Shown piece by piece: positions 1 through 11,963 of a stretch of 64,000 nucleotides of DNA; within the stretch, counting starts at the first letter, position 1, and each line of letters starts with the position of its first letter. Source of the stretch: Loxodes magnus (taxonomy: Eukaryota; Ciliophora; Karyorelictea; Loxodida; Loxodidae); the NCBI GenBank assembly GCA_946699065.1, contig CAMPDV010000286.1, positions 248,001 through 312,000 on the forward strand, written 5' to 3'. A program made the position numbers and the translations under genes. The notes beneath the pieces are model-generated. The model made no database searches and was not told where the DNA came from. It worked only from the letters and a program-made list of their open reading frames with translations.

Positions 1-1832
1 ATGAGAAGCCTGTTTTTTAATTGCTAGAGTGGTAGACTAGAATATTAATTTATATATAGATTCATTTATAAGATTAAATATTTAAAAATACAAGAAAGAT
101 ATGAATGTCTAAAAGTACGTTATGCATAATCTAACTTACTTTATGATTTCATTTATCTTATCTGATATTTTGGAACCATATACAATCATCTTTCGTATCA
201 AAAGTTATTTAATCAAACTCCATTCAAATTTATTTTACTTAAGTTATTGCTGATAATAGATCTAAGGTTTTCTATCAATGCGTTTATTAACGAATGAATC
301 TCTGTTAATTTCTAGTTTTTCAGCAATCATATGAACTAATAAAATTCTTAATTTATTACCTTATTTCTTATTGTAAGTAAATTATTATATTTATTAAATT
401 GGAACATAACAATCCAACTATTAAATCTGAACAATCTTTAACTGTTTTAAATCAATATAATAAATTTCATTTATTGGTAGTATTCATCCTAAGGTACCAA
501 CATATATTATATTGTAATTTCCAATTGGTACCTATTTATTAGCAATTTCTTTTAATCTTATTTATAACTTTTCAAATATATGATGCTAACATATTTATTT
601 AGTCTACTATTAATAATCTACCTCATTTCAATTATTTTCACTCTTTCTTTATTTTTATTTTGAAACAGTTAATCAATTACTAAAAGCTGGTAAATTATGT
701 AATGAATAAGATGTTATTATGTTTAGGAATTATGCCAATTTCTTGTAATTTCCAGGATTTTACTTAATTAGTAGTATCATATTGTTAAATATTTTTAATA
801 GTTTAAATTTTCCTATTCCAATTGATCCTAATGGAAGAAGTATGTATTAGATATTTTGTTTTGTAAATTAAATAAATTAAATTGTTAACTTTTAATTTAT
901 TTATAGTTGAATATCTATAATTTCTAATATTTTAAGTTTAATTTAATTTTTTATTTTTCATTTTCTAGTCTTTTTTCTGAATTTATAAGCTAATTTTGTT
1001 GGATAATGCTTATTGCTTATTAATTATGTATTAAATATTTAAAACGCATATTCATTGTAACTTTCCGTAGAATTATTTCTTTTAAATATGCAGTCAGTAT
1101 CTTCTAAATGTCACAGGTTTATATAAAAATGAGTTAATTTTAGCAATTTTAGGTAAAAGATTTTTGTTTATACTTTTAGAATCTAAAAAAGTAACTTATT
1201 AGATTATTATTTTTTTAATTTTAGTTCTTATAGTAATTACTTTTTTTTCTATACTAAATAATAGAATCAATTCATAACAAGTTATATTTTTTAAATTCTT
1301 TGCTGCTACTCTCAAATAAATGATTCGGAGAAAAGTTTGCTTTAGTCATATGTAAAAAATCTCATAATTCATCTTCGAAAAGTAATGCTTATTTCTTATA
1401 TCTTTCAAATTAATAAATATTATTAGATATTAGATTAGATTAATTTTTATTAAATTTAAGTTTTCGTTATTTATCTCGACTTAGTTTTACATTTAATGAG
1501 AACACTTTCCAAACTTCTTAGTATTTCTAAAATTTTATATTTCTCAAAAAAGGATTAATTCAAATATATTTTAATTTACTATTCTACGTTATAAGAGTTT
1601 TAATAAATATCTATTTCCAAAATCCTTTACAATCCATTATTTTTATTTTACTTTTTGTCATGTTTTTATTTTATACTTTAGTACATTATTAATATCTAAT
1701 ACAAGCTAAGCATCCTAATTGGTTATTCATAATTGAAGTTAAGGTTTCATGAACGGCAATATAAATTTATCATTCCGTCAGGATTTTATAATTGTCTTTT
1801 AATAAAAAAGCCAATTTCTTATATCTTAACAT
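1..1832 (-). CDS. Unrecognised protein with a Walker-A-like loop, partial at window edge
   Basis: With TAA/TAG read as Gln and TGA as Trp, the minus strand gives protein-like sequence from a possible ATG at 1832 to the window edge. Recognisable stretches are NYKILTEWQIYIAVHETLTS near the start, LWDFLHMTKANFSPNHLFES in the middle and, after an apparent frame change near 840, LLPLGSIGIGKFKLLKIF. The last resembles a P-loop (GxxxxGK) but has Phe where Ser/Thr is expected. Copy 2 supports minus-strand coding in places: around position 160, AGA TAA becomes CGC AAA, which keeps Arg. Single-base indels between the copies shift the frame near the P-loop, so one or both copies may be broken. I cannot assign a family; an NTP-binding enzyme is only a guess. 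Confidence 0.4.
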
Positions 1833-1867
1833 ATAATCTTAATTTGCGGTTTAGTTCTTTTGCTATT

Positions 1868-3400
1868 TTTATCGACTTTCCTTTTTAATTTGTTGGTTTA
1901 TTTAGTTTTTATTTAATGTTAGGTGCATTAGTGTAAAATGATAGTAACTATAATTGTAATTAGTTTGATTAATTTAATTTTATAACATCAATAATGATGT
2001 TTTATTTTAGCTAAAATTAAAGTATTATTCTCTAATGTTGCTGTTTATACTTATATATAATTAATATGATTAATGATATAAAATGTATTATGTAATATAT
2101 GCTTCATACTTATAATTCAAATCTAAATTAATCTTTATTATAATTTAGTGAAGAGAAAGTTCCCTATAATTCTCTATTAAAGTAACTAGTTTTGCTATTT
2201 TACTAACTGCTACTTAATTTATTACATATCCCTTTTACATAATCTAGATATTTTCATCTATTTTTAGTTATTTTTAAACTAAATAACTAAAAATAAAATA
2301 AATCTCATTTACTAAAGCTAAAATTAATAGAATAGCTTCTATAATTTATTACTTTTAAACTATTATTAAATTACAATACTTTAAAACCTTAAACTTTGCT
2401 AGATAAGAAAGGAAAATTACCTATTAAGGATATAATAGATTAGATATAAGCATTAATTTTTTATTTATTGCTAAATTAATTTAATTCGGAAAGATAATTG
2501 AAATCTCATTAGTACAAGAAATATTCCATTATAAGTCTTGCCTTACGTTACTATATTAACTTTGAGTAAGTTTCATTAAAGCATAAAGTAAACATAGCTA
2601 CAGACCTCAAGACAATCATATTAAGAATCTCTCTTAGAGCATAAATTTATTTCCTCCTAGGTATGAATTTAATATTTTTAAGGATTTTAGGAGATTATTT
2701 AGTATACTAAGATTGAGAGAAGCACATAATGATACTCCTACAGACTTTTTATTTTATACTTAAGCATTTTTTTAAATTTTCTTTGTAATTGAATATTCTT
2801 TTTAATAATCTAAGTTATAATGAAACTTAGAGCTATTGAAATCCCTAATACTTTTAACTAAATAATTTTAGAATGCTGTTACAAATGTTAAATGATATAG
2901 GAATTAAAAATAGAAATAGTATCCAGTTTATAAAAGGATATAATAATTAAAATTAATTTTAGAGATTATAATAAGTAATTGTATGATATAATAATAATAC
3001 TTCCAGTTATTATTAGTAAACCATATAATTATACTCAATCTATCATACTTTTCATTTATTTTCTATTACCATTCATCTTACATAAGTTTAACCAATATAA
3101 TAATAAACCAGGCTTTAATTAAGGCATCAAGAATAACTTTTTTGGGCCTAGATAATTAGTTCTAAATAGAAAATTATCAAAAAAATATATACTAAAGTCT
3201 ATAAAATTAATTTAACACTTTATAAAGTAAGCTATTAACATTAGAGTTTAAAATATCTTAGGTAAAATAATTATAACAAATAGAAATAATAGTATTCTCA
3301 TATATTCACTTAATTATCCTAATAATAAACCATATAATATAATATTTTACTTAAAAAGCCATATAGTTAAAATAAACACATTAAGTGGATTAAGATTTAT
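1868..3400. other. Highly conserved spacer without a recognisable gene
   Basis: No motif was recognised on either strand. The first part (1868-2416) shows no difference from block 2, which is far better than the flanking unknown gene. A plus-strand stretch near 2660-2750 reads plausibly (REAHNDTPTDFLF) but is too short to call. Confidence 0.4.
2259..2295. repeat. Perfect 15-bp inverted repeat
   Basis: The arms are TATTTTTAGTTATTT and AAATAACTAAAAATA, separated by a 7-nt loop (TTAAACT). The hairpin is identical in block 2 at 25612-25648. It lies inside the tract that shows no differences between blocks. No gene lies next to it, so a role as RNA hairpin or protein site is unknown. Confidence 0.8.
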
Positions 3401-3419
3401 CAAATAATAAATAATTATA

Positions 3420-3960
3420 ATTTAACTTTAAGATATTCAAGCATAGTTATATCAACAATCAGTCCTTTAATTAAAATAATTTATTCGCTTGATAAATCTT
3501 TCAGCTACTTAGCGAATTATCTTAGTTGAATCAACCCTTCTTAAATTTTTAAGGCTTTTTCATCCTTATGATCTCTAAATATGAAACTTCAGCGGTAATT
3601 CATTTTCTCTTTATTTTTAAATTCTAGAAACAATTTTTTCTTTCTAACTTGATATCAAGTTAAATCTTAAATATTGACTTTAATTTTTAATTGTTTTTTC
3701 CGGATATTTCAAAGATTTTAAATAAAGCTTAATTGGTTTAAGTTTTTCGTTTTTCAATTATCTAGATAGTCCTTTCAAAGCATTCTAAATTTTACTTGTT
3801 TTTCAATTAATTTATAAGCAATCTCCTTCTTTATGAGTTTTTATATTCTTATTATTTATATATAAATGAGAATCAATATATGATACTTTACTATGATAAG
3901 AGAATTATCTAAATGGCATAAGATATTATTAATTTATGAGCATTTAAAACATTTTTCTAA
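3420..3960 (-). CDS. Hypothetical Lys-rich protein fragment
   Basis: The minus strand reads as a basic, helical protein. It starts near a Cys pair (EKCFKCSQINN), continues through LIEKQVKFRMLWKDYLDNWK and RKKKLFLEFKNKEKMNY, and ends in FRDHKDEKALKIQEGLIQL and RQFAKQLKDLSSEQ. Comparison with block 2 (26760-27300) supports this frame: CAA becomes TAA (both Gln here), AAG becomes AAA and AGC becomes AGT. No start or stop can be fixed. The family is unknown; a Cys pair followed by helices resembles the N-terminal part of the pentapeptide/WD40 gene only loosely. Confidence 0.4.
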
Positions 3961-6320
3961 CTTCGATACTATTATTAAGTTTCATACCTAAAACTTAGCA
4001 AGACTGTTTACTATGACTTATAAGTAATTATTTCAATTTTCAAATTAAGAGTTTATTTTGATGTTAAAATATGTTTATAATTTTATTTCTTTAATCTTAA
4101 ATAAAAGTATGCTACCACTTTATTAATTTATTTATCATATTTAAATTTACCAAATGTTTATTCTTATGCTAATAATACCTATTTTTCCTATAGTAAATAA
4201 TAATTTTATTAGTAAAAGATTAATATATTATCTATTAATATTCTATTATCTAGAATATCTTTGCTATGTCTAAATTACTTACTATAAATTTATAAATTTT
4301 ATTACTTTTTATAGTTTAAAATAGTATGTTTACTATAAATTATAATTATTTAAAATTATTATTTAAACAGATACTTTACTAAATGGAGAGAATGTATAGT
4401 TTCATTAGTTAAATATTTATTAGTATAAATATAGATAGTTTTGTTACTTATAAGAATTAAATAAAAAAGTTAATTTTTCATTAAGTTTATTCTGCACTTT
4501 GTTAGAATTAAAAAATAGATCTTTTGATGATTAAGATTTAAAGCATATAGCATAAGTAAAAAATCTAAAATAATAAGTTTGATATATTTACTGAGATTAT
4601 TTAAAATTAAACATTATACAGAAACTAAAACTTTTATGAAGGAGCAAGATTAATAAATAGATTATAATCTTTATAAAAATGTCAAAATAATAATAAAGCA
4701 AATAACTTGTAAAATTAATTAACTATGATCAACGATTGGACTATATAAAATCAAATTAAAAATTGGCATTTAAATAATCTAAAAAAGTAAATAAATTCTT
4801 ATAATTAATAGAAAGAGATATAAGCACTCTTCAAAGAATATTAAAAGAGAATTAATTTTAATTTCTATTTAAATATAAATTTATTAAACTAATCAAAAGT
4901 ACTACAAAAATAAAATAATTCAATCTTAATTGTAAAATGACAATTCCTGAGAGAATTAAGTTTTAATTTTAAAGAGAAAAATATTTTCTTTAAGGAAGTC
5001 TCTTTTGCGAATTTTTCTTTAGATAGTTTATTTCTCGTTATTTTAGATTTGATCCTTTGCTTATTTTAAAATCAAATTTTAGTGCAAACAAAAATTAAAT
5101 TTTTTGTGTTTAAAGTTTAAGTTTAGAAATCAATTTTCCTTAAGTCTCGAAATTATCTGCAAATGATACAGATTCACTTCAAGATTTTTGGTAAAAGTTT
5201 CTCAAGTTTTCCATTAGTTTTTTATCATATAAGCAAAATCGTAATTAGCAAAAATATTAAGTATTTTCTTATTAATTCATAAAATTAAAGTGATTCCTAA
5301 TTAGAATTAATATCTTGAAGAGAACGCATCCAAAAGATTGAAATTGGAATTTAAATTTTATAATATGAATTTTACATAGAAATTTGTATTTGTGTTAAAT
5401 GCCTTGTAATATATCCTTGCTAAATTATTAAGAGACACGTTAAAATTATAACGATTAATAGTTATGCTTTTCAAGTTTCATAATCTAAAAATTATATCTT
5501 TTTTAAATTATACATATTTATTTTTCCATCTGAATTAATTAAAAAAATTATTAATAAATTGAAGCTTCTTAAGAATTTTAAATGCTTAAATTTTATTTTT
5601 ATTTTGACTAATTCTACTAGATTTTAGCTTTAATTATTTTTATTACTGTAAATTAGATAAATTATTATCATTGTTAAATGAAGTTTTTTTTAAATAATTC
5701 AATTATTTAAGTAAAATCATTTTAATATAAAGAAATGCTTACTTTTTTATCTAGATATTAATTTTTTTGGCGTTAAGAATATTATGTTTAATGAAATTCT
5801 TTAATTTTAAAGATTTTTTTATTCTATAAATTTTTTAATTTTTAATTAAATTTTTACCATTTTTCTTATTTATGTCCAACCTATTAAGAAATAATTAAAC
5901 TTTTTAAGGTTTTCGAAAATAACTTATTTTACTTTCCTTAACTATAATTATGTATAGATATCCTAAATTTGCTTAAGTATTTTTATAATATAATGATAAT
6001 AACTCGTATATCAGATCTTTAATCATAAAATTAAAAAATTAATTTAATAGTTTATTTTCAATCACTTTTTACTTACTATCTTACTAAAATTGCAAATTAT
6101 TTAATATATTAGGATTATAACTAAAGATTTAATTTGCATTTTTATAATTAGATGTTGATTGTAATACTTTTTTAATAAACTACGGATAATTGGAAAAAAT
6201 TTATCGAATGAATGAAAAAATATTTAGAAGTAATAGTGATTTTGAATTATTAGGCTATTGATGCTTAAATTTTTAGATTTAATACAGATTTGCTAATTAT
6301 TAAAAAAAACTAAATACTAA
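3961..6320. other. AT-rich sequence, no gene identified
   Basis: Weak minus-strand coding-like stretches occur near 4930-5230 (for example SKEKFAKETSLKKIF), but the block 1/block 2 differences there do not favour any single frame. The remainder is low-complexity AT sequence with homopolymer indels between copies, which suggests non-coding DNA. Confidence 0.4.
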
Positions 6321-6330
6321 TTAAAAAAAC

Positions 6331-6354
6331 AATAATAATAATAATAATAATAAT
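6331..6354. repeat. (AAT)8 tail of element A
   Basis: Eight AAT units abut the left target duplication. On the element's strand this is an (ATT)8 3' tail. The tract is absent at the empty site in block 2. Confidence 0.9.
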
Positions 6355-7170
6355 GAACTTAAAGTTTAAAAGTCTTGCAATATCTGGAATCTCAACCAAT
6401 TTTCTTGCTGCCATTTTTTTAACGTGGATGGATACCATGACCGAGTTTTTTACGTGGGAGGTAACCACTAAAAATCTTCCGAGCTTCCAGCAAATATTTT
6501 TCTTTTATAGACTCCGGTTTCAGTAATTCATAGTCTATTAAGAATCTTTCACGTTCTTATTTGTTCTTTTATTTATGTTTATTTTCAGCCACCACAATTT
6601 TTCATTAAATGTCATCTTGACTTGCAATACCAACATTGTTTGGTTTATCTTTTCAAAAGTTTTTTCTAAAATACTTTCTTTTCAAGCTGATTTATTCGTT
6701 TTATTAAATCTTATTCAATATTTTCATCTTTCTGTTTTTCTGCAACATCTTTTTAAATTAATTCCTTTTCAATGATCATGTCTTGATTTTGTTTAAGGTT
6801 CGTTTGAGACTATTAGTATAATTATTATTCCGTTACTAAATTATTATGGATTAATTGACGTCTAATTATTAACAATTCATTATTTTGATCATCTATGAAG
6901 TTCATTAATTCTCTGATTTTTTCTCCTTGCTTGTAAATTATTTCTTGATAGTCAGAAATTTTATTTTTCATTTAGTCGAGCTATAAAAAAGTTCTGAATT
7001 CTCTCCAATCTTACCTGGATTCTTCTGAGCTGTTCCTATCATAATTTTACCTTCTGATGAGGAGCTCGATTTCTCTTCTATTTTTTGTTATTTAAGTAAT
7101 TGTTTCGCCGCTTTCCTTTTTGCGTTTCTAGTTAAGTTTTTGGAAAGGCGAATAGATTGTTCCATTTTTT
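6334..7170 (-). mobile_element. Gag-only retroposon A, present in block 1 only
   Basis: An 837-bp insertion interrupts otherwise continuous homology between block 1 and block 2. The empty site is intact near 29679-29692. The flanks repeat TTAAAAAAACAAT (6321-6333) and TTAAAAACAAT (7171-7181), a short target-site duplication that differs only in A count. In minus-strand orientation the element starts a few bases before an ATG, encodes a coiled-coil/CCHC protein, and ends in an (ATT)8 tract (plus strand 6331-6354). A simple-repeat 3' tail with a target duplication is typical of LINE-driven retroposition. No reverse transcriptase lies inside, so it should be non-autonomous. Confidence 0.85.
6360..7165 (-). 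CDS. Gag-like coiled-coil protein with CCHC zinc knuckle (element A)
   Basis: ATG at 7165 opens a basic N-terminus (MEQSIRLSKNLTRNAKRKAA) and a Ser run (EEKSSSSSEG). Coiled coil follows (EIIYKQGEKIRELMNFIDDQ, then NIEQDLIKRINQLEKKVF). A zinc knuckle CWYCKSRWHLMKNC (6594-6635) has the exact spacing C-X2-C-X4-H-X4-C; its Trp before His is encoded by TGA (6612-6614). After the knuckle comes a basic tail (TGVYKRKIFAG) resembling the tail of the copy at 50.4-51.2 kb. Reading it needs one or two frame changes near 6970-7000, so it is either decayed or contains a small intron there. By family analogy it would be a nucleic-acid-binding ORF1/Gag protein; no catalytic domain is seen. Confidence 0.7.
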
Positions 7171-7181
7171 TTAAAAACAAT

Positions 7182-8899
7182 TAAAAATGCTTTTAATTTA
7201 AATAGATGCTATAATTTAAAGAAATCGAGCAAAAACTTTGAAACTTACAGCAAATTAAATAAAATAATTTGATGACTTCAATATTTTAAAGTTCAAATCT
7301 TAAAAACTACTTAAAATTCAAATTTTATATTATTCATACATAAAAATTAGCTTACAAAGGAAAATAAAATTATTTTCTTTAGTTTAAACAATAAAATTAT
7401 TTATTTCCCAAATCAGAAAAAAGTTTAAATTACGAAAATTATAAATTTAAAATATAATAATTTTTACTATTTTTCATCGTAATTCTAATATTTATTTGAA
7501 TTTAAAATGCTTTAAGTATATTTTAAGAAACGTTGGATACTGTAAGAAAGATACAAGAAAAGTAACTAGTTTATGTTTTAATATGCTAATCTCTATAAAG
7601 GATAAGTTTTATTAAAAATAAAATAGTATCCCAAAGAAATTAATATTTCTTTACATTTTACCAAATATTATAAGAATTTAATTTTTTAGTCTCTATAATT
7701 TTCTTAGTTTATAACATATTAAAAAATAATATCAAGATAGTTTATATTCATAAGTCTGAAAATTATAAATTAATTGCAAATTATTTTCAAATTAAAAAAA
7801 ATAAAAAATAAAGCATAATGTAAAAATAAACTAAAAAATCTAATTAGTAATGTAAAATAAAATATTATTTTTATTATTAAATTACAGATTTATAATTAAA
7901 AATGCGTAATTAAAAAGAAAATCATTTATAAGAACATATTTCATTAATTTTTCTTAAATAAAGCATCTTATAAAAAATGTAATTTAAATAAATAAAATGA
8001 AAAAGATTGTACTTTTATAATTTACGATTAAAAAAATTTCTCTAATTAGAATTGGAAAATATAAAATTACGAACAATTTTTAACTATATATGACTAAGTG
8101 CAAAATTGTTGTAAAAATAAAAATAAAATATTGTTCTTTTATAATTATTAAATATCTCTTACATTTTTTAAATTTATTAAAATAAAATTATTTTAATATA
8201 AAGAATTGCTTATTTTTTATCTAGATATTAAGATTTTTGCCAATAAAATTATTATATTTAATGAAATTCTGTAATTTTTCAGATTTTTTTTGTTTTTATT
8301 CAATAAATTTTTAAATCCTTAATTCTTTAGATATTTTGTCAAGTTTCTCGAATTTTCTATCATATACTGTTTTTAACAAAAGAATTATCTTTTAAAAATC
8401 TTCCAAATAATTTAGTTTACTTCCTTTAATCTTTAATTGTAAAAGAATCACAGATTTAATCAGATTTTTTTAATTTTAATAACTCTTTATTCGAATTTTT
8501 AATAGTAAAATAACTTGAGGATATTGCTGCTTATATTAACTGATCTCCAGAAGTCCAAAATCCAGAGCTTTTTTCAAATTATATTTTCATAATATCATAA
8601 TTTTTTTTAATCAAGCGTTATTTTTATTGTTTTATTACAAATTTACAAAAATTAAAACAGAATTATTTTTTAATTTTTTTAAAGTAAAATTTATAATAAA
8701 AGTTAGTATATTATTTTTATTTTTTAAATAATTTTATAGTACCAAAATTTTATATCATACTCAAATAATTAATAGTTAAAAAATCAAAGTAAAAATAATT
8801 TAAAGTTTATGCTTTTTATTTATTATGAAAAATTTGACTGTTGCTAAGCTAAAATTATTTTAGATTGCATTATATCTTTTAAGGTATTAATTTAAATTT
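7182..8899. other. AT-rich spacer
   Basis: The stretch aligns with about 29690-31385 with many homopolymer indels and no consistent frame on either strand. I see no motif. It looks non-coding. Confidence 0.5.
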
Positions 8900-10981
8900 C
8901 AATGAATTTGTTTTTTTAATTCATATTCTCAAACTTACTTCATATTCGACATTTTCTTGATGCTTTCACTCGCCACTATTTTCTCAAAACTACAAATTAC
9001 TATTTGAATGGAAGATACCTATTGTAATTCTCTCTAAATTCACTCCTATTTATATTTAAATTATATACTTACCTTCTTTTATACTTAACCATCTTTAAGA
9101 TCTTGCAATAATTTTCTATTTCTCTTATCCTCATGATATTACTCCTTTTATATCTCCAGTCAGCACTAATTCGTAAATTTCTCCCTAATATCCTCGTAAT
9201 AATATTAACCTCTCATCTGTTTAGAAATTCCATATTTTTATAATGTGTCATATTATCCAGATATTATAAACTTATTGTTAGTTGTTATTAGTAATATACT
9301 CACTAAATTTGTATGACCTTCTAAAGTTCGTATGCTTATTTTTATTGGAAAGTTTCCTATTTTGATTGTTTTGTCATAACCTCCAAATATTATGAGTTTT
9401 TTTCATGATTAAATTCTATTGTTCTTATCGAATCTTGATATCCTTAGAGAATTCGAATACATTAACCAGTTGAAAAATTTCATATTTTTATAGTTTAATC
9501 AGAACTTTCCGAAACGATTCATTTGTTACCATTATTGATCTAGCATAATTCGTGTGTCCCATCAAAGTACTTTTTAAGGTCACATTCAAAAATTCCCATA
9601 CTTATATTGTACTAGCATAACTTCCCGAAACTATTTATTTCTAGTCCCTCTTTACAGCTTCATTCGCTCGTTCGGTCGAAGTACTCTTATAGAAATCACT
9701 CAGAAAATCCCAAATCTTTATAGTCGAATCATTACTTCCTGATAAGATTATTTCTAGTCACTCGTGACCGCTATCGAATAAATTCAATCCATATGTTTCA
9801 GCAAAGTATCAAAAAATTAGGGCAATTTCAATTACATATTATTTAAATTTCCTCCATTTAAGTTGCATTTGGTTAGTTTCCCATTCCTTAGATTGATCTC
9901 TTTTAAATTTGAGTTTCTTAGATTACAATCTTGAAAATTTGATTCATTCAATTAGCACCTTAGATTCTTATTCCCTCAAATCTTTTGTTATATAAAATTA
10001 TAGTTAAAACATTTTAAGATTGCTATCGCATTTGCAGAAGCTTATTCTACTTTGATATCAGCCTTAGATAATTCTATAATATCATTCAATTTTTTTTATC
10101 AAACCTTAACTTGATAACTGTTTTAATTTAATCAAAAATTTTAATTATTACATATGTTAGAAAAATTTAAAGGCTTTTCTTGCAAATTAGCATTTTTCAA
10201 AACTTTATTTTAAAATTTTTCTAATAATTTAGCAACATTCTCTACTGTTAATAGTGTAAAATCATATTTAATTTATTATTTAAAATATTCATTTATTATA
10301 TCTGCAATATTATAATTTTATTGGATTTTAATTCTGCACTTTTCCTCAATAAAATTCATGACGATAAAATAATTTTAATTAACTGATCTGAAATTTAATT
10401 AACATTTACTTCTTCATTTTTAACTTAGTTATATTTCTAAATCATTAAATTTATCTGCTCGTATTGATATTTAATTATATCTAATAATGCTACTATTTTT
10501 TCTTATTACTATCTAGTTTATGATGGTAAATATAATGTTTTTTCTAAATTTTTAATTATTTCTTAGATTTTTCTTATATTATTTTATAATTCCCTCTAAT
10601 ATTATTTAAGGTTTGAAGTACATACTTAATTGACGATATTAGAAAAGAGTTTTTAGATCATCACTAAACTTTAATGAAGTTAGTTTACTATATCTTTTAT
10701 TATTTTAATATTTGCAAATAATTCTATAAATTTTCATTTAGTTTTGCTTTTTATTGAAATTCACTATGCTCTTCTAAAATTTTCAGTTGAAATCTAGTCT
10801 TTTAACTCAGATATTTAGCCTTTAAATATTTACTAATGTGTTTTACAAAATATTTATTGAGCGACATAAGGCCAATTTTAATGCACTTTGAACACATTAA
10901 GCAACTATATTGAAGTATCTTAGGAATTCTTTTCTAAGAACCAAATTATTTTTTAGGACTTTTATAATTTTACTAATCCAT
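8900..10981 (-). CDS. Pentapeptide-repeat plus WD40 protein, probably damaged
   Basis: ATG at 10981 begins a helical N-terminus with a Cys pair (LMCSKCIKIGLMSLNKYF) and a coiled segment (FQLKILEEHSEFQQKAKLNE). Around 9850-9975 come pentapeptide repeats in the A(D/N)LXX style: SNFQDCNLRNSNLKEINLRN then LTKCNLNGGNLNN. WD40 blades follow (SGSNDSTIKIWDF near 9730; GGYDKTIKI and RTLEGHTNLVS near 9330). The C-terminus continues past a 27-nt GTAAGT...AG intron (9046-9072). A frameshift near 9235 is shared with block 2, and others are likely, so it may be a pseudogene or contain unseen introns. Such fusions are presumed cytoplasmic scaffolds; no enzyme motif is visible. Confidence 0.7.
9046..9072 (-). 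other. 27-nt intron in the pentapeptide/WD40 gene
   Basis: On the minus strand it starts GTAAGTATATA and ends AAATAG. Splicing joins IKEG to VNLERITIGIFHSNSN in frame. The same-length intron is at 31543-31569 in block 2. Confidence 0.6.
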
Positions 10982-11589
10982 TTATTAAACTAAAACAAGC
11001 TTATAGATTTTAATTAATTATATTATAAATTAAAATTAAAGAGAATTTGTTTAAATGAAAACAAAGTGAAATTAATAAAATAATAAATTTGTTAAAATAG
11101 ATATTATTTAATGCTTATAGCTAAGCAGTTTATTAAGCTCTTATTTATATTTTATTTATTTATTTTTTACATTTAAATATTTTAATTTTAGTCTTATCTT
11201 AAAAATTAATTCAAATTTTATATTTTTTAATGTCTATATTTTGGTAATATTTCTATATAATAAAAAGAGCAATATCGAGATATAGTGATAATACCTTGGT
11301 AAATACTTAAACCAATTGAAAATAATTTCCTTTACTAAATACTTCGCTAGTCTTCCTCAGTTTTATACTATATCATGACAATTCTACTTATTTTCTTTTC
11401 ACCTATTTTGATTTAGATATTTAACTGAAACGGGGACTATTTTCGAATATTTATTAATACTGATTTATAAAGATTTCTACAAACATAGCAAGCAAATATT
11501 TTCAATTAAGTATTTTAAATCTTTAAATATTATCCTTAGGAGTAATAAGCAGTTTACAATTAATTAATTATAAACTTTAAAATTTCTCT
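10982..11589. other. Spacer upstream of the pentapeptide/WD40 gene
   Basis: About 600 bp of AT-rich sequence, conserved in block 2 (33502-34105). It should contain the promoter of the minus-strand gene, but no recognisable signal stands out. Confidence 0.4.
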
Positions 11590-11880
11590 TTCGAGGGACT
11601 GGAAACTCCTTTCCAGCTAGACGACTCAGGGCACTCTCTCAATGCATATAGAGAGGATATTCTGTTGCTTAATTCAATAGCTTCAGCCAGAAGGTTTCAT
11701 AACAAGGAGCCGACAGCCTTCAAGTTGCTAGCAAGAGTGAATAAACGGAAAGATTTTGTTTTCCTGCTGAGAATGACTCTAGCCATGGACCTTCTCAGTG
11801 GATAGGAACTTGACCTTATCCAAAATGCTAAAAGGTTTTATGAGAATCAACTTCAGCTCCCATCATCTTTTTAATTATCT
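11590..11880 (+). CDS. GC-richer coding-like island
   Basis: This stretch is clearly less AT-rich than its surroundings. On the plus strand it reads FEGLETPFQLDDSGHSLNAY, then NKEPTAFKLLARVNKRKDFV, then LLRMTLAMDLLSGQELDLIQ. Changes against block 2 (34106-34392) include silent ones in this frame (ATT/ATC, CTA/TTA, CTG/CTA), one Lys/TAG (Gln) swap and one Gly/TGA (Trp) swap. No ATG is evident close upstream, so it could be one exon or a remnant. It also holds two hairpins (CTGGAAA/TTTCCAG and CTCTCT/AGAGAG), so a structured RNA is an alternative. The family is not recognised. Confidence 0.4.
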
Positions 11881-11963
11881 AATTTTTAAATAATTCGTAC
11901 ATAATTTTAATATAACTATACATATAATAAAAAGTTTTAAAATTACATAGTAAACTCTTAATT

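Noticed and set aside
6575..6775. Plus-strand open frame across element A
   Set aside because: It is the antisense of the coiled-coil/CCHC frame, which has the zinc knuckle and Ser run.
6575..7165. A 34-nt GTAAGA...ATAG intron near 6978-7011 in element A
   Set aside because: Splicing it joins only one of two possible upstream frames to the coil, and unspliced sequence also reads as coil, so it is not supported over a simple frameshift.
11590..11880. Known structured RNA (SRP, RNase P, ribozyme) in the GC-richer island
   Set aside because: Two short hairpins exist, but I could not match any conserved core of a known RNA family.
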